Shown: positions 57,306 to 64,000 of the stretch, piece by piece | How the letters are laid out: each line of letters starts with the position of its first letter | How positions within the stretch are numbered: the stretch's first letter is position 1 | Assembly (NCBI RefSeq): GCF_000069785.1 | Contig: NC_010528.1 | Location: 434,001-498,000 of the forward strand | Direction: 5' to 3' | DNA: 64,000 nt | DNA from: Cupriavidus taiwanensis LMG 19424 | Lineage (GTDB): Bacteria > Pseudomonadota > Gammaproteobacteria > Burkholderiales > Burkholderiaceae | Program-made: the position numbers and the translations under genes | Notes under the pieces: generated by a model | Databases searched by the model: none | Told to the model about the DNA's origin: nothing | Seen by the model: only the letters and a program-made list of their open reading frames with translations

Positions 57306-58189
57306 GCGCTGGCGGCGCTGGCGCTGTCAGCGTTGGCTTCGCGATGCACCTGCAGCAGGTGCACCTGGCGCGCGTCGGCGCGCAGCACTTCGAAGCGGAT
57401 CGGCGGCAGCGTGATGACTTCGCCGCGATGGGGCACGTGGCCCACGTGGTTGGACAGCAGCCCGCCGACGGTGTCGACATCGTGGTCGGAGAAGGCGGTG
57501 CCGAAGGCCTCGTTGAACTGCGAGATCTCGGTCAGGCCGTGCACGCGCCAGCTGCCGTCGGGCATCGGCAGGATCTTGTCCTGGTCCTCGTCGAGGTCGA
57601 ACTCGTCCTCGATATCGCCCACGATCTGTTCCAGCACGTCCTCGATCGTCACCAGCCCGGCCACGCCGCCGTATTCGTCGACGACCATGGCGATGTGGTT
57701 GCGGTTGATGCGGAAATCGCGCAGCAGGATGTTCAGGCGCTTGGATTCGGGAATGAACACCGCCGGGCGCAGGGTCTCGCGCAGGTCGAAGGCTGGGTCG
57801 GTGTAGTAGCGCAGCAGGTCCTTGGCCAGCAGGATGCCGATGATGTTGTCGCGGCTGCCTTCGTAGACCGGGAAGCGCGAGTGCGCGGTCTGCTGCATGA
57901 ACGGAATGAAGGTCTCCGGCGCGTCGGCGATATTGACCAGATCCATCTGCGCGCGCGGCACCATGATGTCGGCGGCGGTCAGTTCGGAAACCTGGAACAC
58001 GCCCTCGATCATCGACAGGGAATCGGCATCGATCAGGCTGCGCTCATGCGCTTCCTGGAGCACTTCAAGCAATTCCGCGCGGGTGTCCGGCTCGGGGGAG
58101 ATCAGGTCTGACAGGCGTTCGAGCAGCGATCTGGGCCGATCGGCCTGCTTCAGGTAAGCGGGCTTCGAACTGGGATAGGGGTCGTTCAT
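57302..58189 (-). CDS. corC: HlyC/CorC family CBS-domain protein
   Basis: 295 residues. Two CBS domains (about 65-190: VSELTAADIMVPRAQ, DEYGGVAGLVTIEDVLEQIVGDI) and a C-terminal CorC_HlyC domain. No membrane segments, as in YbeX/CorC. Linked to Mg/Co homeostasis and ribosome assembly in E. coli. Position next to ybeY and lnt is conserved. Confidence 0.92.
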   Translation of the reverse strand: MNDPYPSSKPAYLKQADRPRSLLERLSDLISPEPDTRAELLEVLQEAHERSLIDADSLSMIEGVFQVSELTAADIMVPRAQMDLVNIADAPETFIPFMQQTAHSRFPVYEGSRDNIIGILLAKDLLRYYTDPAFDLRETLRPAVFIPESKRLNILLRDFRINRNHIAMVVDEYGGVAGLVTIEDVLEQIVGDIEDEFDLDEDQDKILPMPDGSWRVHGLTEISQFNEAFGTAFSDHDVDTVGGLLSNHVGHVPHRGEVITLPPIRFEVLRADARQVHLLQVHREANADSASAASA

Positions 58190-58280
58190 TTCGCGGCGAG
58201 CGCGTGGTGGAGATCGTCTGAAGGATACACTAAAAGCCTGTCGGTCCCGTGACGGCGGGCCGTGGCCGACCTTCGGATGT

Positions 58281-58314
58281 GCCGCAGGAGACGCTCGCGG
58301 GCGTCTGCTGCGGC
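58281..58314. repeat. Hairpin between ybeY and corC
   Basis: GCCGCAG (58281-58287) with CTGCGGC (58308-58314) and AGACGC (58289-58294) with GCGTCT (58301-58306), one mismatch between. Within the operon gap; may stabilise the upstream message. Confidence 0.4.
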
Positions 58315-58321
58315 AGCCGCA

Positions 58322-59077
58322 TCACGCGGCCCGGTCGGCCTTCTCCGCCCGATAGGGATCGGCATAGCCGAGCGCCTGCAGCGTCTCGGTCTCGATCGCT
58401 TCCATTTCCTCGGCCTCGGCGTCGTCCTCGTGCTCGTAGCCTTGCGCATGCAGCACACCGTGCACGACGAGGTGGGCGTAGTGCGCCTCGAGCGGCTTGC
58501 GCTGCGCGCGCGCCTCGGCTTCCACCACCGGGCAGCACAGCACGATGTCGCCGGTGACCGGGTCGTCCTCGCGCTCGGCATAGGCGAAGGTCAGCACATT
58601 GGTGGCGTAGTCCTTGCCGCGATAGGTGCGGTTCAGCGTGCGACCCTCTTCCTCGCCGACGAAACGGATGGTCAGCGCGGCGTCGGCGTACAGCGCCGAC
58701 TTGACCCAGGTTTCCAGCTTGCGCCGCGCCGGCAGGCCGTTGCCCTTGCCGATGCCGTCGCCGTGCTGGACCTCCAGCTCCAGCGCCGGCGGCGTGGCCG
58801 GGGTGCCGGTGGTGGTGGTCAGCGGCGCGGCGGTCACCGCCACCGAGAGCGCATCATGGTTGTCCGGGCGCACCAGCAGGCCGGCCTGCTGGTTGGGATC
58901 GGTGTGTTCGGCCAGCAGCGCGACCACGCCGTCGGCGGCCTGCGACAGGTCCAGCGTCAGGCTGCGGCCGTCGGGCAACTGCACGCGCAGCGCATGCGCG
59001 GCGCTCTTGCGCGCGCGCCCTTCGTTATCGAACAGGGTCAGGCTGACGCCGGAAGACTTGGATTTCGGGGATTTCAA
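58322..59077 (-). CDS. ybeY: Endoribonuclease YbeY with N-terminal extension
   Basis: 251 residues; typical YbeY is 150-180. The catalytic zinc motif [14 protein letters not shown] and the [31 protein letters not shown] core lie in the C-terminal ~140 residues. The first ~100 ([20 protein letters not shown]...) are extra, with a beta-like segment and a Thr/Pro linker. YbeY processes 16S rRNA. Starts directly after the phoH stop. Confidence 0.9.
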   Translation of the reverse strand: MKSPKSKSSGVSLTLFDNEGRARKSAAHALRVQLPDGRSLTLDLSQAADGVVALLAEHTDPNQQAGLLVRPDNHDALSVAVTAAPLTTTTGTPATPPALELEVQHGDGIGKGNGLPARRKLETWVKSALYADAALTIRFVGEEEGRTLNRTYRGKDYATNVLTFAYAEREDDPVTGDIVLCCPVVEAEARAQRKPLEAHYAHLVVHGVLHAQGYEHEDDAEAEEMEAIETETLQALGYADPYRAEKADRAA

Positions 59078-60079
59078 TTACGCGTCCTTGTGCTGGGCGT
59101 GGTATTCGTCATAGGCGTCGACGATGCGCGCCACCAGCGGATGGCGCACCACGTCGATGCTGGTAAAGCGGGTGCAGGCGATGCCGCGCACGTCGCGCAG
59201 CACGTGCTGCGCTTCGACCAGGCCGCTCTTCTGGCCCTTGGGCAGGTCGATCTGGGTGGTGTCGCCGGTGATCACCGCCTTCGAGCCGAAGCCGATGCGG
59301 GTCAGGAACATCTTCATCTGCTCGGGCGTGGTGTTTTGCGCCTCGTCCAGGATGATGAAGGCATGGTTCAGCGTGCGCCCGCGCATGTAGGCCAGCGGCG
59401 CGATCTCGATCATCTGCCGCTCGAACATCTTCTGGGTGCGGTCGAAGCCGAGCAGGTCGTACAGCGCGTCGTACAGCGGCCGCAGGTAGGGGTCCACCTT
59501 CTGCGCCAGGTCGCCGGGCAGGAAGCCGAGCCGTTCGCCGGCTTCCACCGCCGGGCGGGTCAGCACGATGCGCTTGACCGCGTCGCGCTCCAGCGCGTCG
59601 ACCGCGCACGCCACCGCCAGGTAGGTCTTGCCGGTGCCGGCCGGGCCGATGCCCATGGTCAGGTCGTGCGACAGGATATTGCGCAGGTAGTCGCGCTGCG
59701 CCACGGTGCGGCCCTGCAGGCCGGTGCGGCGCGTATGCAGCACCGGCGACTCGTCGCCTTCCTCGCGCTCGGCCTCGTCGTCATCGCCGTTGCCGGGCAG
59801 GTAGCTGCCATGCGCGCTGAGCTGGCGCGTCTCGACCAGGCCCAGCTGCACGTCGTCGATCGACAGCGGCGTGCGCGCCTGGTTGTAGAAGCGCTCCAGC
59901 GCCAGCGCGGCATCCTGCGCGTGGGTGCCGCGGATGGTCATGCGGTGGCCGCGGCGCTGGATGGTCACGTCCAGCGCCTGTTCGATCTGGCGCAGGTTCT
60001 CGTCGAGCGGGCCGCACAGGTTCTGCAGCCGGGTGTTGTCGTCCCGCGGGGCGACAAATTCTGCGGAAGGGATTTTCAT
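59078..60079 (-). CDS. ybeZ: PhoH family ATPase (YbeZ)
   Basis: 333 residues from ATG 60079. KH-like N-terminal part ([22 protein letters not shown]), Walker [14 protein letters not shown] and Walker [14 protein letters not shown]. Predicted RNA helicase-like ATPase acting with YbeY. An acidic linker ([13 protein letters not shown]) lies before the ATPase domain. Upstream miaB ends 49 bp away. Confidence 0.93.
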   Translation of the reverse strand: MKIPSAEFVAPRDDNTRLQNLCGPLDENLRQIEQALDVTIQRRGHRMTIRGTHAQDAALALERFYNQARTPLSIDDVQLGLVETRQLSAHGSYLPGNGDDDEAEREEGDESPVLHTRRTGLQGRTVAQRDYLRNILSHDLTMGIGPAGTGKTYLAVACAVDALERDAVKRIVLTRPAVEAGERLGFLPGDLAQKVDPYLRPLYDALYDLLGFDRTQKMFERQMIEIAPLAYMRGRTLNHAFIILDEAQNTTPEQMKMFLTRIGFGSKAVITGDTTQIDLPKGQKSGLVEAQHVLRDVRGIACTRFTSIDVVRHPLVARIVDAYDEYHAQHKDA

Positions 60080-60128
60080 CGGTGGGCGATGGCCTCGCTG
60101 AAAGCTGCTGGATGGATGGGTCGTAGCA

Positions 60129-61481
60129 TTACTGGCGCACCACGATCTCGCCGCGCAGCGAGTGCGGGAATGCCTGCGTGATACTGACATCGACCAGCTG
60201 GCCGACCAGGCGGTCGCGCCCGGCCTGCGGCACCCCGGGCAGCGCGAAGTTGACCACACGGTTGTTCTCGGTGCGGCCATGCAGCTCGGTCGGGTCCTTG
60301 CGCGCCGGGCCTTCGACCAGGATGCGCTGCACCGTGCCGACCATGCCCTGGCTGATGCGCTGCACGTTCTCCTCGATGGTGGCCTGCAGCCGCTGCAGGC
60401 GCTGCAGCTTGACCTCGCGCGGGGTGTCGTCGTGCAGGTTGGCCGCAGGCGTGCCGGGACGCGGGCTGAAGATGAACGAGAACGAGGTGTCGTAGCCGAT
60501 CTCCTCGATCATCGCCATCAGCTTGTCGAAGTCGGCATCCGTTTCGCCGGGGAAGCCGACGATAAAGTCCGACGACATCGACATGTCCGGGCGCAGCGCG
60601 CGCAGCCTGCGGATGATGCTCTTGTATTCCAGCACGCTGTAGCCGCGCTTCATCGCCATCAGGATGCGGTCGGACGCATGCTGCACCGGAAGGTGCAGGT
60701 GGTTCACCAGTTTGTCGCAGCGGCCGTACAGCTCGACCAGGCGCGAGGTGAACTCCTTGGGATGGCTGGTGGTGTAGCGGATGCGTTCGATGCCGGGGAT
60801 CTCGGCCACGTATTCGATCAGCAGCGCGAAGTCGGCGATTTCGCTGGTGTCGCCCATCTTGCCGCGGTAGGCGTTGACGTTCTGGCCCAGCAGCGTGACT
60901 TCGCGCACGCCTTGCTCGGCCAGGCCCGCCACTTCGGCCAGCACGTCCTCGAACGGGCGCGACACTTCCTCGCCGCGCGTGTACGGCACCACGCAGTAGC
61001 TGCAGTACTTGGAGCAGCCTTCCATGATCGACACGAACGCGCTCGGGCCCTCGACGCGCGCGGGCGGCAGGTGGTCGAACTTTTCGATCTCGGGGAAGGA
61101 GATGTCCACCTGCGACTGGCCGGTGCGCTGGCGGCGCGCGATCAGGTCAGGCAGGCGGTGCAACGTCTGCGGGCCGAACACCACGTCGACATAGGGCGCG
61201 CGCGAGACGATGCTGGCGCCTTCCTGGCTGGCCACGCAGCCGCCGACGCCGATCACCAGGTCGGGCTTGACGGCCTTGAGCGCCTTCATCCGGCCCAGTT
61301 CCGAGAACACCTTCTCCTGCGCCTTCTCGCGCACCGAGCAGGTGTTGAACAGGATCACGTCGGCGTCTTCGACGTTGTCGGTGGCTTCCAGCCCCTGGCT
61401 GGCGTTGAGGACGTCGACCATCTTGTCCGAGTCATACTCGTTCATCTGGCAGCCGTACGTCTTGACGAAAACTTTCTTCAT
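60129..61481 (-). CDS. miaB: tRNA-2-methylthio-N6-dimethylallyladenosine synthase
   Basis: 450 residues. N-terminal UPF0004 domain cysteines in [22 protein letters not shown] and GVGGCVASQ; radical-SAM CxxxCxxC in [17 protein letters not shown]-terminal TRAM domain. Thiomethylates A37 of tRNAs. First gene of the miaB-ybeZ-ybeY-corC-lnt group. Confidence 0.96.
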   Translation of the reverse strand: MKKVFVKTYGCQMNEYDSDKMVDVLNASQGLEATDNVEDADVILFNTCSVREKAQEKVFSELGRMKALKAVKPDLVIGVGGCVASQEGASIVSRAPYVDVVFGPQTLHRLPDLIARRQRTGQSQVDISFPEIEKFDHLPPARVEGPSAFVSIMEGCSKYCSYCVVPYTRGEEVSRPFEDVLAEVAGLAEQGVREVTLLGQNVNAYRGKMGDTSEIADFALLIEYVAEIPGIERIRYTTSHPKEFTSRLVELYGRCDKLVNHLHLPVQHASDRILMAMKRGYSVLEYKSIIRRLRALRPDMSMSSDFIVGFPGETDADFDKLMAMIEEIGYDTSFSFIFSPRPGTPAANLHDDTPREVKLQRLQRLQATIEENVQRISQGMVGTVQRILVEGPARKDPTELHGRTENNRVVNFALPGVPQAGRDRLVGQLVDVSITQAFPHSLRGEIVVRQ

Positions 61482-61571
61482 ATGCCGATCTCAGTGGTTG
61501 ACCTGGGGGCATCAGGGTGTTGCAACAACACGGCCGGCGTGTGGGGCACGCCGGTCGCACTTCGGGGGTGG

Positions 61572-61961
61572 TTATTTTTTCAGCGCCTGCTGTTCGGCCT
61601 CGCTCAGCACCCACGCGGTCAGCAGCTGGCCATACAGGTCCAGCTTGTACCGCACCGGCAGCTTCTGGCCCGCCACTGCGGCGCTGGCCAGCAACTGGTT
61701 GTCGGTGCCGAACAGGCGCAGGCCCGGCGCCACGCCTACGCGCTTGCCGTCGAGCGTGGCGGTCTGCGGCGCGCCGGCCGACGGCGCGGCGATGACCAGC
61801 CTGGCCGCCGCGGCATCGTCCGGAAGCACGCGCACCGGCTGGGCCGCGGCGCTGGCCGTACCGAGCAGCAGGGCGGCCGCGCATGCCAGTGAAGGCCACA
61901 GGCTGCGCGAAGGCTTGACTGATTCCTGCGGCGGGCGGTGCGTATCACGACCTGCTGGCAT
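61572..61961 (-). CDS. Small exported hypothetical protein
   Basis: 129 residues from ATG 61961 with GGAG 9 bp upstream; the frame extends upstream into a repeat element. Signal peptide around SLACAAALLLGTASAAAQ (cleavage near AAA-Q). The mature part (RVLPDDAAAARLVIAAPSAG...) has no recognised domain; it includes a conserved-looking QLLASAAVAGQKLPVRYKLD. It lies after miaB's promoter side and next to a REPIN-like element. Confidence 0.65.
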   Translation of the reverse strand: MPAGRDTHRPPQESVKPSRSLWPSLACAAALLLGTASAAAQPVRVLPDDAAAARLVIAAPSAGAPQTATLDGKRVGVAPGLRLFGTDNQLLASAAVAGQKLPVRYKLDLYGQLLTAWVLSEAEQQALKK

Positions 61962-61986
61962 AAGGAGGACTCCGGCAATGGGAACG

Positions 61987-62081
61987 CCACTGTCATTCCC
62001 GCGCAGGCGGGAATCCGGCGTCTTCACGTCCCCTTTGGGGATAAAGTCACTGGGTTGCCGCCTGCGCGGGAACGACGGTGG
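61987..62081. repeat. 95-bp REPIN-like element with 24-bp inverted ends
   Basis: Left end 61987-62010 and right end 62058-62081 are inverted copies matching at 22 of 24 positions, each containing a TTCCCGCGCAGGCGG core; the left end continues into a self-palindrome ATTCCCGC...GCGGGAAT. The middle holds a CCCCTTTGGGG hairpin. Two REP sequences in opposite orientation define a REPIN, a non-autonomous element mobilised by RAYT transposases. None is encoded here. Confidence 0.75.
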
Positions 62082-62165
62082 ATTAGCTGAGCGCCTGCAT
62101 GCAGGCGGCGCAACCCGCCATTTTACCCTTGGATGGCACCTCGGTGCGGGCGCCGGGGCACACGC

Positions 62166-63851
62166 TCAGAACAAGCAGGATGCCTCTTGCAGCACGCGCT
62201 GCTTGGACACCGTGCCCATCAATTCACGCCCGGCCGGGTCGCGCACCAGCGGGATGCGGTTGATGCCGTGCCCGGCGAACACTTCGAGGGCGTCGCGCAA
62301 CCGCGAATCCGGCGTCAGCGCCGGGAAGTCGCGCTCGGCCAGCGCCAGCACATCGTCGGGTGCGCCCTCGCGCTGGGCGCGCTGCAAGGCATGGATCGAC
62401 AGCGCACCCAGCAGGCGGCCGTCGGCCTGCACCAGGTAAAGGTAGCGGGTACCGGTCTCGGCGAACTTGTCGGCGGCGTCGGCCAGTGTGGCGTTGGGAT
62501 CGAGCACGGTGTCGGTCGGGTCGCACAGGCCGGCCAGCGTCAGCGCGCGCGCATGCTCGGCGGCCGCCGATGCCTGCGCGCGCTCGGCGATCACGCTGTA
62601 CAGCGACAGCGTCTGGCAGCGCGACGCGGTGTAGTACGCCGCCACCGCGCCGATCATCGACGGCAGCAGCAGCGCCGGCGCCAGCGTCATCTCGAACACC
62701 ATCAGCACCGACATCAGCGGCGCCTGGCTGGTGGCCGCCAGGAAGGCGCTCATGCCCACCAGCGGCAGCAGCGGCGCGGCGCCCGCTGCCGAGCCCTGCA
62801 TGCCGAGCGCCAGCAGCTGGCCCAGCGCCGCACCGACGAACAGCGACGGCGTGAACACGCCGCCGACCGCCCCGGAGCCCATGCTGATCACCGTGGCCGC
62901 CAGCTTGGCCAGCAGCACGGCCGCCACCGGCACGCTCAGCGGCTGCTCCTGCAGCAGGGTCTGGATGGTGGAAAAACCGTTGCCGACGACCTCCGGCACC
63001 GCCATGGCCAGCACGCCGACCAGCGCGCCGCCCAGCGCCAGCCGCGCCACGGGCCCGCCCGGCAGAGCCGCGAAGCGGCTGCGCGCGAAGCCGGCCGCGC
63101 GCAGGAACAACGCCCCCGCGATGCCGGCGGCCACGCCCAGCGCCGCCGCGGCCAGCAGAATCTGCGGGCGCAGGTCCGGGGCGATATCGAGGCCGGGGTA
63201 GAGCGGCTGCAGCCCGCCGTGCCACTGGCTGACCATGGCGCCGGCAACCGAGGCCAGGAACAGCGGCATCAGGCGCTGCACCGCGAGCGCGCCGAACACC
63301 ACTTCGGCGACAAAGACCGCTGCGGAAAGCGGCGTGTGGTAGACAGTGGCCAGGCCCGCCGCTGCGCCGCAGGCGGTCAGCATGCGGCGCATGTTGGAGC
63401 CGCCGCCGCGCTCGATCCGAGTCGAGGGGAACAGCGACCCGCACAGCGCCGCCAGCTGGATCATCGCGCCTTCCTTGCCGACCGAGCTGCCACTGACGAT
63501 CGAAAAGAACGAAGACAGCGCACGCAGCAGGGTGATGCGCACCGGCAGCCGGCCGCTGCCGTTGGCGACCGCTTCCATATAGTCCGTGGCGCCGGGGTGG
63601 GTGCTGGCCAGGCGGTTGGCCAGCACCAGCAGGGCGCCCGCGAGCGCGCCGCCCACGGCGGGCACCACCACGCGCCAAGTCAGCGCCAGCGTGGCGAACA
63701 CCGTGACCACGTCGGCATGGCTGGAAAACAGCACGAAGCCCGCGCCGTCCAGCGCTTCCTTGAACAGGGTCGTGGCAATGGCGGCGCAGATCCCGACCGG
63801 GATGGCCGCGAGCAGTGTGACTTCCTGGTCTTCGAGGAAACGCAAGCGCAT
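62166..63851 (-). CDS. ClC-family chloride channel/transporter with CBS pair
   Basis: 561 residues from ATG 63851 (GGAAAG 6 bp upstream). ClC selectivity motifs: GSSVGKEGAM (gating Glu in KEG), GGVFTPSLFVGA and the N-terminal helices. C-terminal CBS pair from about 430 (DPTDTVLDPNATLADAAD ... DSRLRDALEVFAGHGINRIPLV). Could exchange Cl- for protons or, in the fluoride-type branch, export F-; the gating Glu suggests an exchanger. No partner gene is adjacent. Confidence 0.88.
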   Translation of the reverse strand: MRLRFLEDQEVTLLAAIPVGICAAIATTLFKEALDGAGFVLFSSHADVVTVFATLALTWRVVVPAVGGALAGALLVLANRLASTHPGATDYMEAVANGSGRLPVRITLLRALSSFFSIVSGSSVGKEGAMIQLAALCGSLFPSTRIERGGGSNMRRMLTACGAAAGLATVYHTPLSAAVFVAEVVFGALAVQRLMPLFLASVAGAMVSQWHGGLQPLYPGLDIAPDLRPQILLAAAALGVAAGIAGALFLRAAGFARSRFAALPGGPVARLALGGALVGVLAMAVPEVVGNGFSTIQTLLQEQPLSVPVAAVLLAKLAATVISMGSGAVGGVFTPSLFVGAALGQLLALGMQGSAAGAAPLLPLVGMSAFLAATSQAPLMSVLMVFEMTLAPALLLPSMIGAVAAYYTASRCQTLSLYSVIAERAQASAAAEHARALTLAGLCDPTDTVLDPNATLADAADKFAETGTRYLYLVQADGRLLGALSIHALQRAQREGAPDDVLALAERDFPALTPDSRLRDALEVFAGHGINRIPLVRDPAGRELMGTVSKQRVLQEASCLF

Positions 63852-64000
63852 GGCGGCTTTCCGGGCAGGCGGGTCGACGTGCCGGCCCGTGGCGGCGGGG
63901 CGGGCGCAGGCCGTCATGATAGCGCAGCGCCACCCGCGCGCAGCCCATGTGCGCCGGCGCGCATGCGGGGCCGGATCCAGTGCAGAACCCGCCTGCGCCG

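Overview
The window reads as one continuous stretch of a GC-rich betaproteobacterial primary chromosome. Gene content and order (rplM-rpsI, rnpB, lptD-surA-pdxA-rsmA, miaB-phoH-ybeY-corC-lnt, glyQ-glyS-gmhB-plsC, dusB-fis-purH-ruvCAB, amgK/murU) point to Burkholderiaceae, most probably Cupriavidus or a close Ralstonia relative. This assignment comes from gene order and protein recognition, not from a database search. I see no prophage, integrase, insertion sequence, CRISPR array or tRNA gene. The only repetitive DNA is a few REP-like palindromes and one 95-bp element with paired inverted ends.

Left part (1-13.4 kb, mostly + strand): the end of a DUF1302-type outer-membrane protein gene, then a DUF1329 protein, an NTF2-like protein, a HypT-like LysR regulator, glutamate dehydrogenase gdhA and the glutamate/aspartate ABC importer gltIJKL. 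gltI is separated from gltJ by an intrinsic-terminator hairpin. These are followed by a class II amidotransferase on the minus strand, a tartrate/D-malate dehydrogenase overlapping a MOFRL glycerate kinase, dihydroorotase pyrC and a DUF3025 gene. RNase P RNA (rnpB) follows.

Middle part (13.8-30 kb): an OsmC protein, a probable small RNA gene with an anti-Shine-Dalgarno loop, rplM-rpsI, a bactofilin, erpA, and a phytanoyl-CoA dioxygenase divergent from a LysR gene with a clear operator. Then come anmK with an M23 peptidase, tyrS-dtd, a PEBP-like protein, a histidine phosphatase, the queuosine-precursor transporter yhhQ, two exported proteins, and a ruvC-GDPD-ruvA-ruvB cluster.

Right part (30-64 kb, mostly minus strand): purH, fis, dusB, ubiH, a 159-residue protein and pepP. 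Next is an interleaved cluster amgK-azlC-azlD-murU that combines cell-wall-sugar salvage with branched-chain amino-acid export. Divergent from it is lptD-surA-pdxA-rsmA-trpS. Then come an EamA transporter, gloA, a YgjP-like metalloprotein, plsC, gmhB, glyS, an exported protein and glyQ. The end holds a possible 30-residue membrane peptide, lnt-corC-ybeY-phoH-miaB, a small exported protein next to the 95-bp element, and a ClC chloride channel.

Functionally the region is housekeeping: envelope biogenesis (lptD, surA, lnt, gmhB, plsC), peptidoglycan recycling (anmK, amgK, murU, M23 peptidase), translation (tyrS, trpS, glyQS, dtd, dusB, miaB, rsmA, ribosomal proteins, ybeY), DNA repair (ruvCAB) and glutamate uptake and oxidation. 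I found no defence, secretion or biosynthetic novelty. The most interesting candidates are small: the anti-SD small RNA, the short membrane peptide, the operator sites and several unusual gene neighbourhoods.
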